Assembly (NCBI GenBank): GCA_033763435.1
Contig: JANRKN010000009.1
Span: 1-24,368 of the forward strand
Direction: 5' to 3'
DNA from: JANRKN01 sp033763435
GTDB taxonomy: Bacteria > Planctomycetota > Phycisphaerae > Phycisphaerales > UBA1924
DNA: 24,368 nucleotides
Position 1 is the stretch's first letter. Every line of letters starts with the position of its first letter. Positions 12,645 through 19,228 of this stretch are shown in pieces. Made by a program: the position numbers and the translations under genes. Below the pieces are notes generated by a model. The model was not told the DNA's origin. It saw only the letters and a program-made list of their open reading frames with translations, and did not search any database.

Positions 12645-13463
12645 TTACCGCACCACGACCCCCTTGGGATCGAACTCGGCCTTGGGCCATTTGAGCTTCA
12701 TCGCGCGGAGGGTCCGCACCACCGTCTCGGCGACGACGACATTGCGCACCCACTTCTTGTCCGCCGGCACGATCGTCCAAGGCGCCCGCTCGGTCGAGCA
12801 CTTCTCCAGCGCGTCCTCGTACGCCTTCTCATACTCGTGCCAGCGCTCGCGCTCTTTCAGGTCGGCCGGGTTGAACTTCCAGTGCTTGTGCGGATCGTCG
12901 ACGCGCGCTTGCAGCCGGGCGCGCTGCTCGTCCTTGGAGATGTGCAGGAAGAACTTGAGCACCGTGACGCCCCCCTCGTCGATCAGGCTCTCGAAGGCGT
13001 TGATCAGCGCGTAGCGCTCTTTCCAGACCTTCTCGGGCACGAGCCCCCGCACGCGCGCGATCAGCACGTCTTCATAGTGCGAGCGGTTGAAGATGCCGAC
13101 GATGCCCCGAGGCGGGACCGCGCGATGGATCCGCCAGAGAAAGTCGTGCCCGCGCTCTTCGTCCGTGGGCGCCTTGAAGGCCGTCACCCGGCAGCCGTGG
13201 GGGTCGACGCCGGCCATGACGTTCTTTACCGTGCCGTCTTTGCCCGAGGTGTCCATGCCCTGGAGGACGATCAACAGGCCGCGGGATCGATCGGCAAAGA
13301 GCAGTTCCTGCAGCTCGGCCATCTCGGCGCGGAGTTCCTCGAGCCGCTGCTTGCTGGAGTCTTTGTCGAGGCCCAGCGTCCGCCCGGGGTCGAGCTTGGC
13401 GAGCGACACCTTGGACCCGGGCCGGACACGCAGCTCGCTCAGCAGTTCTTCGGACACGCCCAT
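12645..13463 (-). CDS. ppk2: Polyphosphate kinase 2 family protein
   Basis: A 272-residue cytosolic PPK2, which transfers phosphate between polyphosphate and nucleotides. Walker A is QGMDTSGKDGT (Gly69 to Gly77, Lys75) and the Walker B-like motif is FNRSHYEDVL (Asn126 to Leu134). The lid region KERERWHEYEKAYED follows. The length and motif layout match the polyphosphate:nucleotide phosphotransferase subgroup (TIGR03709-like), whose members phosphorylate AMP and/or ADP. Which nucleotide is preferred is not visible. The ATG is supported by a strong SD, GGAGG at 13470-13474 with 6-nt spacing, and TAGGCT at 13482-13487 is a possible -10. It is divergent from the SOUL gene across 94 bp and convergent with the small lipoprotein gene across the heptamer repeat. 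Confidence 0.93.
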   Translation of the reverse strand: MGVSEELLSELRVRPGSKVSLAKLDPGRTLGLDKDSSKQRLEELRAEMAELQELLFADRSRGLLIVLQGMDTSGKDGTVKNVMAGVDPHGCRVTAFKAPTDEERGHDFLWRIHRAVPPRGIVGIFNRSHYEDVLIARVRGLVPEKVWKERYALINAFESLIDEGGVTVLKFFLHISKDEQRARLQARVDDPHKHWKFNPADLKERERWHEYEKAYEDALEKCSTERAPWTIVPADKKWVRNVVVAETVVRTLRAMKLKWPKAEFDPKGVVVR

Positions 13464-13557
13464 GCGACACCTCCGGAGCTCAGCCTACCCGGGAGAACGC
13501 GGGCGGGCATCCGAACCGCAGCCAGGGGCGAAGCCTGCTCACAAGGAGCTCCGCGCG

Positions 13558-14388
13558 ATGAAGCCGACGGCACAGACACTCGCCTTGGGAATGACCGGCA
13601 TGGGCCTGATCCTCACCTCGTGCGCGCCCGCGCCCACCCCCTCGAACACACAGGCCGACGCCACCCCCACCCCGGCCGCCGCCACCGCCCCCCCCCCGAC
13701 GATCTCGGTGCCCAAGGCGGGCGAGGTGATCCGCGTGGGAGGCGACGCACAGTCTCGCGTGGTCTTCACGGCGCCTGAGACGTGGACGGTTGAGGGCGAC
13801 ACGCCCGCGACCAGCGTGCGGATCACGACCGCGCTGCCCGAGGGCTATCCGCAGCCCACGCCCCCGGGCGCGATCGAGATCAAGACCTATCCGTCGGTCC
13901 GGCGTGCGCAGGTGACCTCGGGCGCCGAGGGACAGCAGATGCTCCCGGCCGACACGGGCATGAACGCGGGCTTCTGGCCCCTGTTCCGGCACATCCAGCG
14001 GCGCGACATCGCGATGACCTCGCCGGTCGAGATGGACTATGCGGGCCTCTCGCCCGACGGACAGGGCCAGCCCGAGCGCTGGACCATGTCGTTCCTGTAC
14101 CGCACGTCTGACCTTGGGCCGACGGGTGAAGACGGCAACGTCGAGATCATCGACACGGTGCCGGTGACGGTCGTGGCGCTGGGGCTCCGCGGGCCCTACG
14201 GCCTGCCGCGGGTTCGCGGGGCGCTGGCGACGCTGGACGCGTGGCTCGAGGAGCATCCGGAGTGGGAAGTCGCGGGCGAGCCGCGGGCGTTCTACTACAA
14301 CGGCCCCGAGATGCCCAACGCCCGCAAGTGGGCGGAGGCACAGATCCCCATCCGGCCTCGGACCGCGTCGGCGAACGCGACGAAGTGA
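13558..14388 (+). CDS. SOUL family heme-binding-like lipoprotein
   Basis: A 276-residue exported lipoprotein. The signal peptide ends in LILTSC with Cys22 as the lipidation site, followed by a Thr/Pro/Ala linker. Residues about 105-268 form a SOUL domain: IEIKTYPSVRRA, FWPLFRHIQRRDIAMTSPVEM, and the C-terminal FYYNGPEMPNARKWAEAQIP. SOUL/p22HBP proteins in eukaryotes bind tetrapyrroles; in bacteria the ligand is mostly unproven, so heme binding is family-level inference. His143 and nearby aromatic residues are candidate contacts. A clear SD (AAGGAG) precedes ATG 13558. A DNA segment of about 60 residues between the linker and the SOUL core has no recognised domain. Confidence 0.87.
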   Translation: MKPTAQTLALGMTGMGLILTSCAPAPTPSNTQADATPTPAAATAPPPTISVPKAGEVIRVGGDAQSRVVFTAPETWTVEGDTPATSVRITTALPEGYPQPTPPGAIEIKTYPSVRRAQVTSGAEGQQMLPADTGMNAGFWPLFRHIQRRDIAMTSPVEMDYAGLSPDGQGQPERWTMSFLYRTSDLGPTGEDGNVEIIDTVPVTVVALGLRGPYGLPRVRGALATLDAWLEEHPEWEVAGEPRAFYYNGPEMPNARKWAEAQIPIRPRTASANATK

Positions 14389-14598
14389 GCGAGCCCGTGC
14401 CGATCGGGAGCTGATCGGGTGATCTCAGCAGAATCCGGCCGGTAACTGCGCGCGGACCTTGGCGTTACGGGCAGGGTCGGTAACATTTCTGTGACTCGTT
14501 CAAACTGCCCTTGAACTTTGCGGGCGGGTTTGGCCGATTTGTCTGCGAGTCGCCTTTTTCAAGGCGGAACTCTCGCCTATGTTGGTGCGCTGAACTCC
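14389..14598. other. Intergenic region with GTAAC boxes and a hairpin upstream of the amidase gene
   Basis: This 210-bp spacer has no gene I trust. It holds GGTAAC at 14441-14446, its complement GTTACGG at 14464-14470, and GGTAAC again at 14479-14484. A perfect 6-bp hairpin CGCCTT-TTTC-AAGGCG lies at 14551-14566, and TATGTT at 14578-14583 is a possible -10, 15 nt before ATG 14599. No clear terminator follows the SOUL gene. Confidence 0.4.
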
Positions 14599-15282
14599 AT
14601 GGCCAAGCGAACCTCCAAGTCCTCCTCGCGTGCCCGCTCGTCGGGCCTTCGCCGTCCGCAGGTCGTGTGGGCGTCGCTCGTCGGCGCCATGACCGTCGTG
14701 GGCGGGCTGCTGTTCGCGGTGGACAACCGCCCGGTGGCGCGGATGGACGCCGTCAGCCTCCCGGCCCTGGTCGCCTCGGCGGGCTCGTCGACGATGGAAG
14801 CGGTCTTCAAGACCCGGACCAAGCTCGACAAGCAGCGCTGGAACTCGATCGTCATCTATCACTCCGGCTCGCCCAGCGCGACGCCCCAGCGCCTCGAGGC
14901 CGAGGCGCGGGCCAAGAACCTGGACGGCATGGGGTATCACTTCGTCATCGGCAACGGCAACGGCTCGTTCGGCGACGGCGAGATCCACATCGGCAACCGC
15001 TGGCTGAACCAGAAGGTCGGCGCCCATGCCGCGGGCCCCAAGGCCGAGCAGTTCAACCGCAGCGCGATCGGCATCTGCCTCGTCGGGCAGGGCGACCGTC
15101 AGCCCTTCACGGCCAACCAGCTCCGCTACCTCACGATGCTCGTCGATGCCCTTGCCCAGGAACTGAACATTCCCAAGGAACGCATCTTCCTGCACTCGGA
15201 CATCGCGCCCACCAGCGACCCCGGGCGCTTCTTCCCGGCGGAGGCCTTCAAGGCTCAGATCGCCGCGGCCCTCAAGAACTGA
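14599..15282 (+). CDS. Membrane-anchored N-acetylmuramoyl-L-alanine amidase / PGRP-like protein
   Basis: A 227-residue protein with a very basic N-terminus (MAKRTSKSSSRARSS), one transmembrane helix at about 22-42 and an outward-facing amidase_2/PGRP domain. Predicted zinc ligands are His88 (IVIYHSGS), His199 (IFLHSDIAPTSDPG) and Asp207, the last replacing the Cys of T7 lysozyme as in many bacterial amidases. GMGYHFVIGNGNG and IGICLVGQGD are the conserved core motifs. The likely reaction is cleavage of the bond between MurNAc and the peptide stem. ATG 14599 was preferred over an upstream TTG because the basic-plus-hydrophobic anchor starts there. It is followed by its own terminator, so it is probably a single-gene unit. 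Confidence 0.85.
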   Translation: MAKRTSKSSSRARSSGLRRPQVVWASLVGAMTVVGGLLFAVDNRPVARMDAVSLPALVASAGSSTMEAVFKTRTKLDKQRWNSIVIYHSGSPSATPQRLEAEARAKNLDGMGYHFVIGNGNGSFGDGEIHIGNRWLNQKVGAHAAGPKAEQFNRSAIGICLVGQGDRQPFTANQLRYLTMLVDALAQELNIPKERIFLHSDIAPTSDPGRFFPAEAFKAQIAAALKN

Positions 15283-15307
15283 GACCGCCAATCCAGAGTT
15301 TTCCCCC

Positions 15308-15337
15308 ACGCCCCGGCCTCCCGGGGCGTCTTTGTTT
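15308..15337 (+). terminator. Rho-independent terminator after the amidase gene
   Basis: The arms ACGCCCCGG (15308-15316) and CCGGGGCGT (15321-15329) form a perfect 9-bp stem with a 4-nt loop, followed by CTTTGTTT. It lies 25 bp after the stop codon. Confidence 0.85.
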
Positions 15338-15750
15338 CTGGTCGCAAAGTCTGTCCCCCGCGGGCCTGAGCCCCCTCCGGGCGAGATTTCGCGACCCTCG
15401 GCGGAACTTGGGCCCGCCCGATCCGGAATAAAGAGCACCCGCGGGCGTTCTTCTCCGGTCGCTTCTCCGCCGCGGTGCGCGACGACGCCGCGAATGGGCG
15501 ATACACTGAACCGCCCGTTCGCGAGCCTCGGCCCGTCCGAGTGTGTGAAGCGAGCGGCGCAGGCCCGGGAGGATCACCGGGCTTTGGGATTGGGGTGTGG
15601 GGAGCGCTTCCGGGGTTCTCCCGGAACCGCGAGGGAGGTTCCGAGTCTGGAGGCCTTCCCGAGTGGTCGGAGGACCGTCTGGGGTTCTATCTTCGGGCCC
15701 TGCCGCGAGGCAGAGGTGTTGAGCACGTTGGCGAGGGAGCGCGCGAGGGA
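15338..15750 (+). other. 413-bp leader region of the kinase gene with several hairpins
   Basis: No convincing gene. Possible -10 elements are TACACT near 15503 and TATCTT at 15688-15693. Two local hairpins stand out: TTCCGGG-GTTCT-CCCGGAA (15608-15626) and CTGCC-GCGA-GGCAG with a GNRA loop (15700-15713). GC-rich DNA makes chance hairpins common. A short frame (15494-15754) overlaps the kinase ATG by its TGA, but its codon use is poor. Confidence 0.4.
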
Positions 15751-16716
15751 ATGACCGGACCCATTCCGGAATTCAAGAAGGGCGACACCGTCGAGGGCTA
15801 CCGGGTCCTGGGCGAGATCGGTCGCGGCGCGGCCTCGGTCATCTACGTGGTGCAGGATCCCAAGACCAAGCAGATCTGGGCGCTCAAGCACGTGCACCGG
15901 GGGACGGCCAAGGACACGCGCTTCCTCGATCAGGCCGAGATGGAAGCCAAGATCGCGCGGGAGCTGGATCACCCCAACATCCGCAAGATCGAGCGGTGCA
16001 TCAAGCAGACCGAGGGCATCTTCAAGCTCAAGGATCTGTTCCTGGTGATGGAGCTGGTGGACGGCCAGAGCCTGGACCGCCAGCCGCCGCGGACGTTTGA
16101 AGAGGCCTGCGACATTTTCCATCAGACCGCGCACGCGATGCACCACATGCACGAGCGCGGGTACGTCCACGCGGACATGAAGCCCAACAACATCGTGGTC
16201 TGCACCGACTCGGGCAAGCCGGTCGTGAAGATCATCGACCTTGGGCAGAGCTGCAAGCTGGGGACGGTCAAGGCGCGGATTCAGGGGACGCCCGACTACA
16301 TCGCGCCCGAGCAGGTGCACCGCCGGCCTCTGGGTGCGCGGACGGACGTGTACAACCTGGGCGCGACGATGTACTGGATCTTCACGCGCAAGCACGTTCC
16401 GACGGCGCTGGGCAAGGGCGATTCGCTGGTCTCGCATCTGGACGACAACCTGATCCAGCGTGCGCAGCCGGCGATCGAGCTGAACCCGAAGATCCCCCAG
16501 CGCCTGAACGACCTGATCATGCAGTGCGTCGAGGTGAAGGAAGAGGACCGGCCCGAGACGATGAAGGTCGTCGCGGACCGGATCAACCTGATCCACGGGC
16601 AGCTGCTGGCACGGACGGCGCTGAGCAAGAGCGGGCAGTTCCCGGCGGCGGGGCGATCGGGGCAGTTCCCGGCCCAGGCCGCGGGCGCGCCCGATGACTC
16701 CAAGGCCGCGAGCTGA
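15751..16716 (+). CDS. Eukaryote-like Ser/Thr protein kinase with HAD/DLG motifs
   Basis: A 321-residue soluble kinase with no membrane helix. The nucleotide loop is GEIGRGAAS, the ATP lysine is Lys46 (WALKHV), and the catalytic loop is YVHADMKPNN (His140, Asp142, Lys144). The metal loop is IIDLGQS (Asp163) and the activation segment ends GTPDYIAPEQ. All residues needed for phosphotransfer are present, but the Arg of HRD is Ala and DFG reads DLG, so it is a non-RD kinase that need not be activated by loop phosphorylation. The kinase fold ends near 285 and is followed by a short tail with two GQFPA repeats. A purine-rich stretch, GAGGGAG (15733-15739), could be the SD. The phosphatase gene begins 5 bp downstream. 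Confidence 0.93.
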   Translation: MTGPIPEFKKGDTVEGYRVLGEIGRGAASVIYVVQDPKTKQIWALKHVHRGTAKDTRFLDQAEMEAKIARELDHPNIRKIERCIKQTEGIFKLKDLFLVMELVDGQSLDRQPPRTFEEACDIFHQTAHAMHHMHERGYVHADMKPNNIVVCTDSGKPVVKIIDLGQSCKLGTVKARIQGTPDYIAPEQVHRRPLGARTDVYNLGATMYWIFTRKHVPTALGKGDSLVSHLDDNLIQRAQPAIELNPKIPQRLNDLIMQCVEVKEEDRPETMKVVADRINLIHGQLLARTALSKSGQFPAAGRSGQFPAQAAGAPDDSKAAS

Positions 16717-16721
16717 CGACG

Positions 16722-17606
16722 GTGCCGCTCCCTCACCTTGATCTCAGCAGTCCGGACCAGGTTGAAGAGGCGTTTCTGCGCGGGGCCTCGGCGAACCGTT
16801 CGGCGAAGTGTCGCCGCGCCTCGATCGACGTGATCGAGCCGCCCGGGACGCTGATCGCGACGGGCGACCTGCACGACAACCCGACGAACCTCGAGACGCT
16901 CGTGAAGGCCGCGGCGCTGGACTCGGAGAACCCGCGCCACCTGATGCTCCACGAGATCATCCACTCCGATCGGCTGATCCAGGGAATGGATTTCTCGTAC
17001 CGCGCGCTCGCGCGCGTCGCGGCACTGAAGGCGAACTTCCCCGAGCACGTGCACATCCTGCTGGGCAATCACGAGCTGGCGCAGATCGTCGGCGCGGGGA
17101 TCATCAAGGACGGGATCAAGTGCGTCGAGGCCTTCAACGCCGGCGTCGAGTACGCCTTCGGCGGCGAGACCGAGCGCGTGCAGAAGGCGCTGGACACGTT
17201 CGTACGGTCGCTGCCGATCGCGCTGCGGTGCGTCTCGGCGCGGGGGGACATCCTGTGCTGTCACTCGCTGCCCAGCCCGGGGAACATGTTCCGGTTTGAC
17301 ACGACGATCCTGACGCGGGAGCTGACGGACGACGACTATCAGCCGCGGACGGGCAGCGCGCACTTCATGGTGTGGGGGCGCGGGTACGACCCCGAGCAGC
17401 TCGAGGACCTGGTCGAACGCTGGGGGATCAATCTCTTTGTGCTCGGGCACGAGAAGGCCGAGGACGGCATCAAGCTGATCCCGCCCAACGCGATCGTGCT
17501 CAACAGCGACTCGCACCGGGGCGTGTACCTGCCGCTGGACCTGGAACACCCGCCGACGCTCGAACAGGCCGCGGGACAGGTCGTGTGGTTCAGCGACATG
17601 GAGTGA
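16722..17606 (+). CDS. PPP-like metallophosphatase paired with the kinase
   Basis: A 294-residue calcineurin-type metallophosphoesterase. Metal-binding motifs are GDLHDN (Asp49, His51), LLGNHE (Asn116, His117), CCHSLP (His181) and LGHEK (His243), in PPP-family order. The PPP motif GDxVDRG is not recognisable; the corresponding stretch reads LMLHEIIHSDR, with His and Asp available as alternative ligands. It starts with GTG 5 bp after the kinase stop and must be co-transcribed with it. The simplest reading is a protein phosphatase opposing the kinase, but a small-molecule phosphatase is not excluded. It ends 12 bp from the convergent dockerin-like gene. Confidence 0.85.
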   Translation: MPLPHLDLSSPDQVEEAFLRGASANRSAKCRRASIDVIEPPGTLIATGDLHDNPTNLETLVKAAALDSENPRHLMLHEIIHSDRLIQGMDFSYRALARVAALKANFPEHVHILLGNHELAQIVGAGIIKDGIKCVEAFNAGVEYAFGGETERVQKALDTFVRSLPIALRCVSARGDILCCHSLPSPGNMFRFDTTILTRELTDDDYQPRTGSAHFMVWGRGYDPEQLEDLVERWGINLFVLGHEKAEDGIKLIPPNAIVLNSDSHRGVYLPLDLEHPPTLEQAAGQVVWFSDME

Positions 17607-17618
17607 GCGCGGGCAGAC

Positions 17619-18293
17619 TCAGTCGCAGCCCGCGATGAACGAAGCCACGAACGTGACGAAGTCGTCCGAGTCGATGAACCCGGAGGCATCGGTGTCGGCG
17701 GAGATGTCGCCGGCCTGAAACGCGCCGACGAACGCGACGAAGTCGTCCGAGTCGATGAAGCAGTCGCGGGTGAAGTCGGCGACGCACGACGTGACGGAGA
17801 TCACGGTCGAGCCCGAGGTGAACTGCAGCGCGCCGACGAGGAACGAGGGCTGCAGCACGACGTCGGTGATCGAAAAGCTCGCGACGCCCGCGGCATCGAT
17901 CGTCGCCTGGAGCGTCAGCGCATAGGTCACGCTGAGGACGCCCAGCGTCGTGACGCCCGACTGCGTCTGCGGCGGCGCGGCAAAGGGCAGCGCGCCCGAC
18001 GGATTGCAGACGACCGAGTTCAGGCCCGCGCTCGAGCCGGGGCTGAAGGCGTCAAGCACCTGGGCGAGCGGCGTGGGGCTCGGAAAGAGCGTCGCCATCA
18101 GGCCCGAGGTGCCGCGAACGAGGCCGGTGGTTTGGACGCGATACCGCAGCGCAGGGTCGATGGTGGCAGGCGCGCTCGAGCGGGTCTGATTGAGCCCGTT
18201 CTGAATGCGCAGGCCCGTGAGGTCGATGGTGACGGAAGGACCGGCGAAGGCGGGCGCGGTAAGCGCCGCGGCGAGAACACAGGCACGCATCAT
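17619..18293 (-). CDS. Secreted protein with C-terminal GC-type dockerin-like domain
   Basis: A 224-residue exported protein with signal peptide MMRACVLAAALTAPAFAG. Residues about 20-165 are a Ser/Thr-rich beta-type domain without a recognised family. The C-terminal 55 residues hold two Ca-binding EF-hand-like repeats, CFIDSDDFVAFVGAFQAGD and GFIDSDDFVTFVASFIAGC, ending in GCD. Such tails (GC-type dockerin domain) are typical of planctomycete surface or secreted proteins and probably act as an anchoring or sorting tag. An SD-like AAAGGGGC precedes the first of two adjacent ATG codons; the second could also be used. Ligand and partner are unknown. Confidence 0.85.
   Translation of the reverse strand: MMRACVLAAALTAPAFAGPSVTIDLTGLRIQNGLNQTRSSAPATIDPALRYRVQTTGLVRGTSGLMATLFPSPTPLAQVLDAFSPGSSAGLNSVVCNPSGALPFAAPPQTQSGVTTLGVLSVTYALTLQATIDAAGVASFSITDVVLQPSFLVGALQFTSGSTVISVTSCVADFTRDCFIDSDDFVAFVGAFQAGDISADTDASGFIDSDDFVTFVASFIAGCD
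17655..17759 (-). repeat. 24-bp direct repeat encoding the two dockerin Ca-binding loops
   Basis: Identical 24-nt stretches at 17655-17678 and 17736-17759, 81 bp (27 codons) apart, encode the F-I-D-S-D-D-F-V loop in both repeats. Identity at the DNA level points to recent duplication or gene conversion. Confidence 0.8.
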
Positions 18294-18299
18294 GAATGA

Positions 18300-18338
18300 G
18301 CCCCTTTCACGGGTAGTGTACAGGGGGTGTCAAGGGGC
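18300..18338 (-). promoter_or_regulatory. Promoter region of the dockerin-like gene
   Basis: On the minus strand TACACT (18315-18320) is a candidate -10. It is enclosed by 7-bp inverted arms GCCCCTT/AAGGGGC (18300-18306 and 18332-18338). A TTGACA hexamer (18328-18333) is too close, at 7 nt, to be its -35. The inner arm doubles as the SD. Confidence 0.35.
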
Positions 18339-18347
18339 AAGGCCGAG

Positions 18348-18435
18348 CCAGTAGGGAGTGGCCAGTGGCCAGAAGGAAATGCAGTCAACGCTGAGAGCCT
18401 CGCCGCCCCACTGGCCATTGGCGACTGGCTACTGG
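18348..18435. repeat. Heptamer-phased inverted repeat, copy 3, overlapping the tmk stop
   Basis: The left arm from 18348 is CCAGTAG, GGAGTGG, CCAGTGG, CCAGAAG. The right arm from 18408 is CCACTGG, CCATTGG, CGACTGG, CTACTGG. The outer units pair 7/7. The last unit (18429-18435), read on the minus strand, is CCAGTAG and contains the final Gln codon bases and the TAG stop of tmk. Confidence 0.8.
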
Positions 18436-19208
18436 CCCCGCTTGAACCGCTTCCCCAACTCGGCGGTGGTGAGTTTCCAGACCTGTTCGGGCGTGCCTCG
18501 CGCGTCGATGACGGCGATGTGGGCGGGGTCGGCCGCGGCCTGCTCGAGATAGCTCGCGCGGACGCGGCGGTGGAACTCGGTCTCGCGCGATTCGATCCGG
18601 TCGTCGAACAGCGTCGCCTCGTGCAGGTCAAAGCCCGAGCGCGGCTTCTTGCCCCGGCCCTTGAGCGCCCCACCACCACCAAGCCCGCGCCGGCGGATGA
18701 GCGCCGTCTGCTCGTCGACGTCGAAGATCAGCGTGAGGTCGGGCGCGCGCTGCTGGAGCACGACGCGCGCGACGGCATCGATGTCGGCGCGGGGAAGCCC
18801 GCCGCCCGCGCCCTGATACGCGTAGGTGCTCGCGACGAATCGGTCGGCGATCACGACCTCGCCGCGCTCGAGCGCGGGCAGGATGCGCTCGGCGACAAGT
18901 TGCGAGCGCGAGGCCATGTACAGGAGCATCTCGGTCTGGAGGCTCATGCGGCTTTCGCGGTCGAGCAGGATGGTGCGGACGCGCTCGCCGATGTCCGTGC
19001 CGCCGGGCTCGCGCACGCTGGCGACCGTGAGGCCTGAGTTCTGCGCGAGTGCGACGAGGTTGGCGAGTTGCGTGCTCTTGCCGCAGCCGTCGGGCCCCTC
19101 AAAGACGAGGAACTTCCCGGCGAGCGCGGCAAGCCAGGGCTCGGGCGGCTGACCCGCAGATGGGATCGCGGGCGGGGTTGCGGAAGGATTTCCGGGCGCG
19201 TCGGGCAT
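18429..19208 (-). CDS. tmk: Thymidylate kinase with enlarged lid loop
   Basis: A 259-residue dTMP kinase, longer than the usual about 210. The P-loop is EGPDGCGKST (37-46), followed by REPGGTDIGE, the DR motif VVIADRFVASTYAYQGAG and LIFDVDEQTALIRRRG. Extra length comes from a Pro-rich N-terminal about 25 residues and a basic Gly-rich insertion (GGGGALKGRGKKPRSGF) in the lid region before LFDDRIESRE. ATG 19208 is chosen because TATCCT lies 8 nt upstream. A GTG at 19232 overlapping the stop of the upstream gene (GTGA) would add 8 residues and allow translational coupling. The TAG stop lies inside a heptamer repeat. It supplies dTDP for DNA synthesis. Confidence 0.92.
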   Translation of the reverse strand: MPDAPGNPSATPPAIPSAGQPPEPWLAALAGKFLVFEGPDGCGKSTQLANLVALAQNSGLTVASVREPGGTDIGERVRTILLDRESRMSLQTEMLLYMASRSQLVAERILPALERGEVVIADRFVASTYAYQGAGGGLPRADIDAVARVVLQQRAPDLTLIFDVDEQTALIRRRGLGGGGALKGRGKKPRSGFDLHEATLFDDRIESRETEFHRRVRASYLEQAAADPAHIAVIDARGTPEQVWKLTTAELGKRFKRGQ

Positions 19209-19222
19209 CGCGGGCGAGGATA
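19209..19222 (-). promoter_or_regulatory. Candidate leaderless promoter -10 (TATCCT) before tmk
   Basis: On the minus strand TATCCT (19222-19217) is followed by 8 nt and ATG 19208. The hexamer is identical to the one before psd. Confidence 0.4.
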
Positions 19223-19228
19223 GCGACC

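Noticed and set aside
15494..15754. 86-codon frame ending in an ATGA overlap with the kinase start
   Set aside because: Codon third positions are clearly less GC-rich than in neighbouring genes, there is no start signal and no recognisable protein; the overlap is probably chance.
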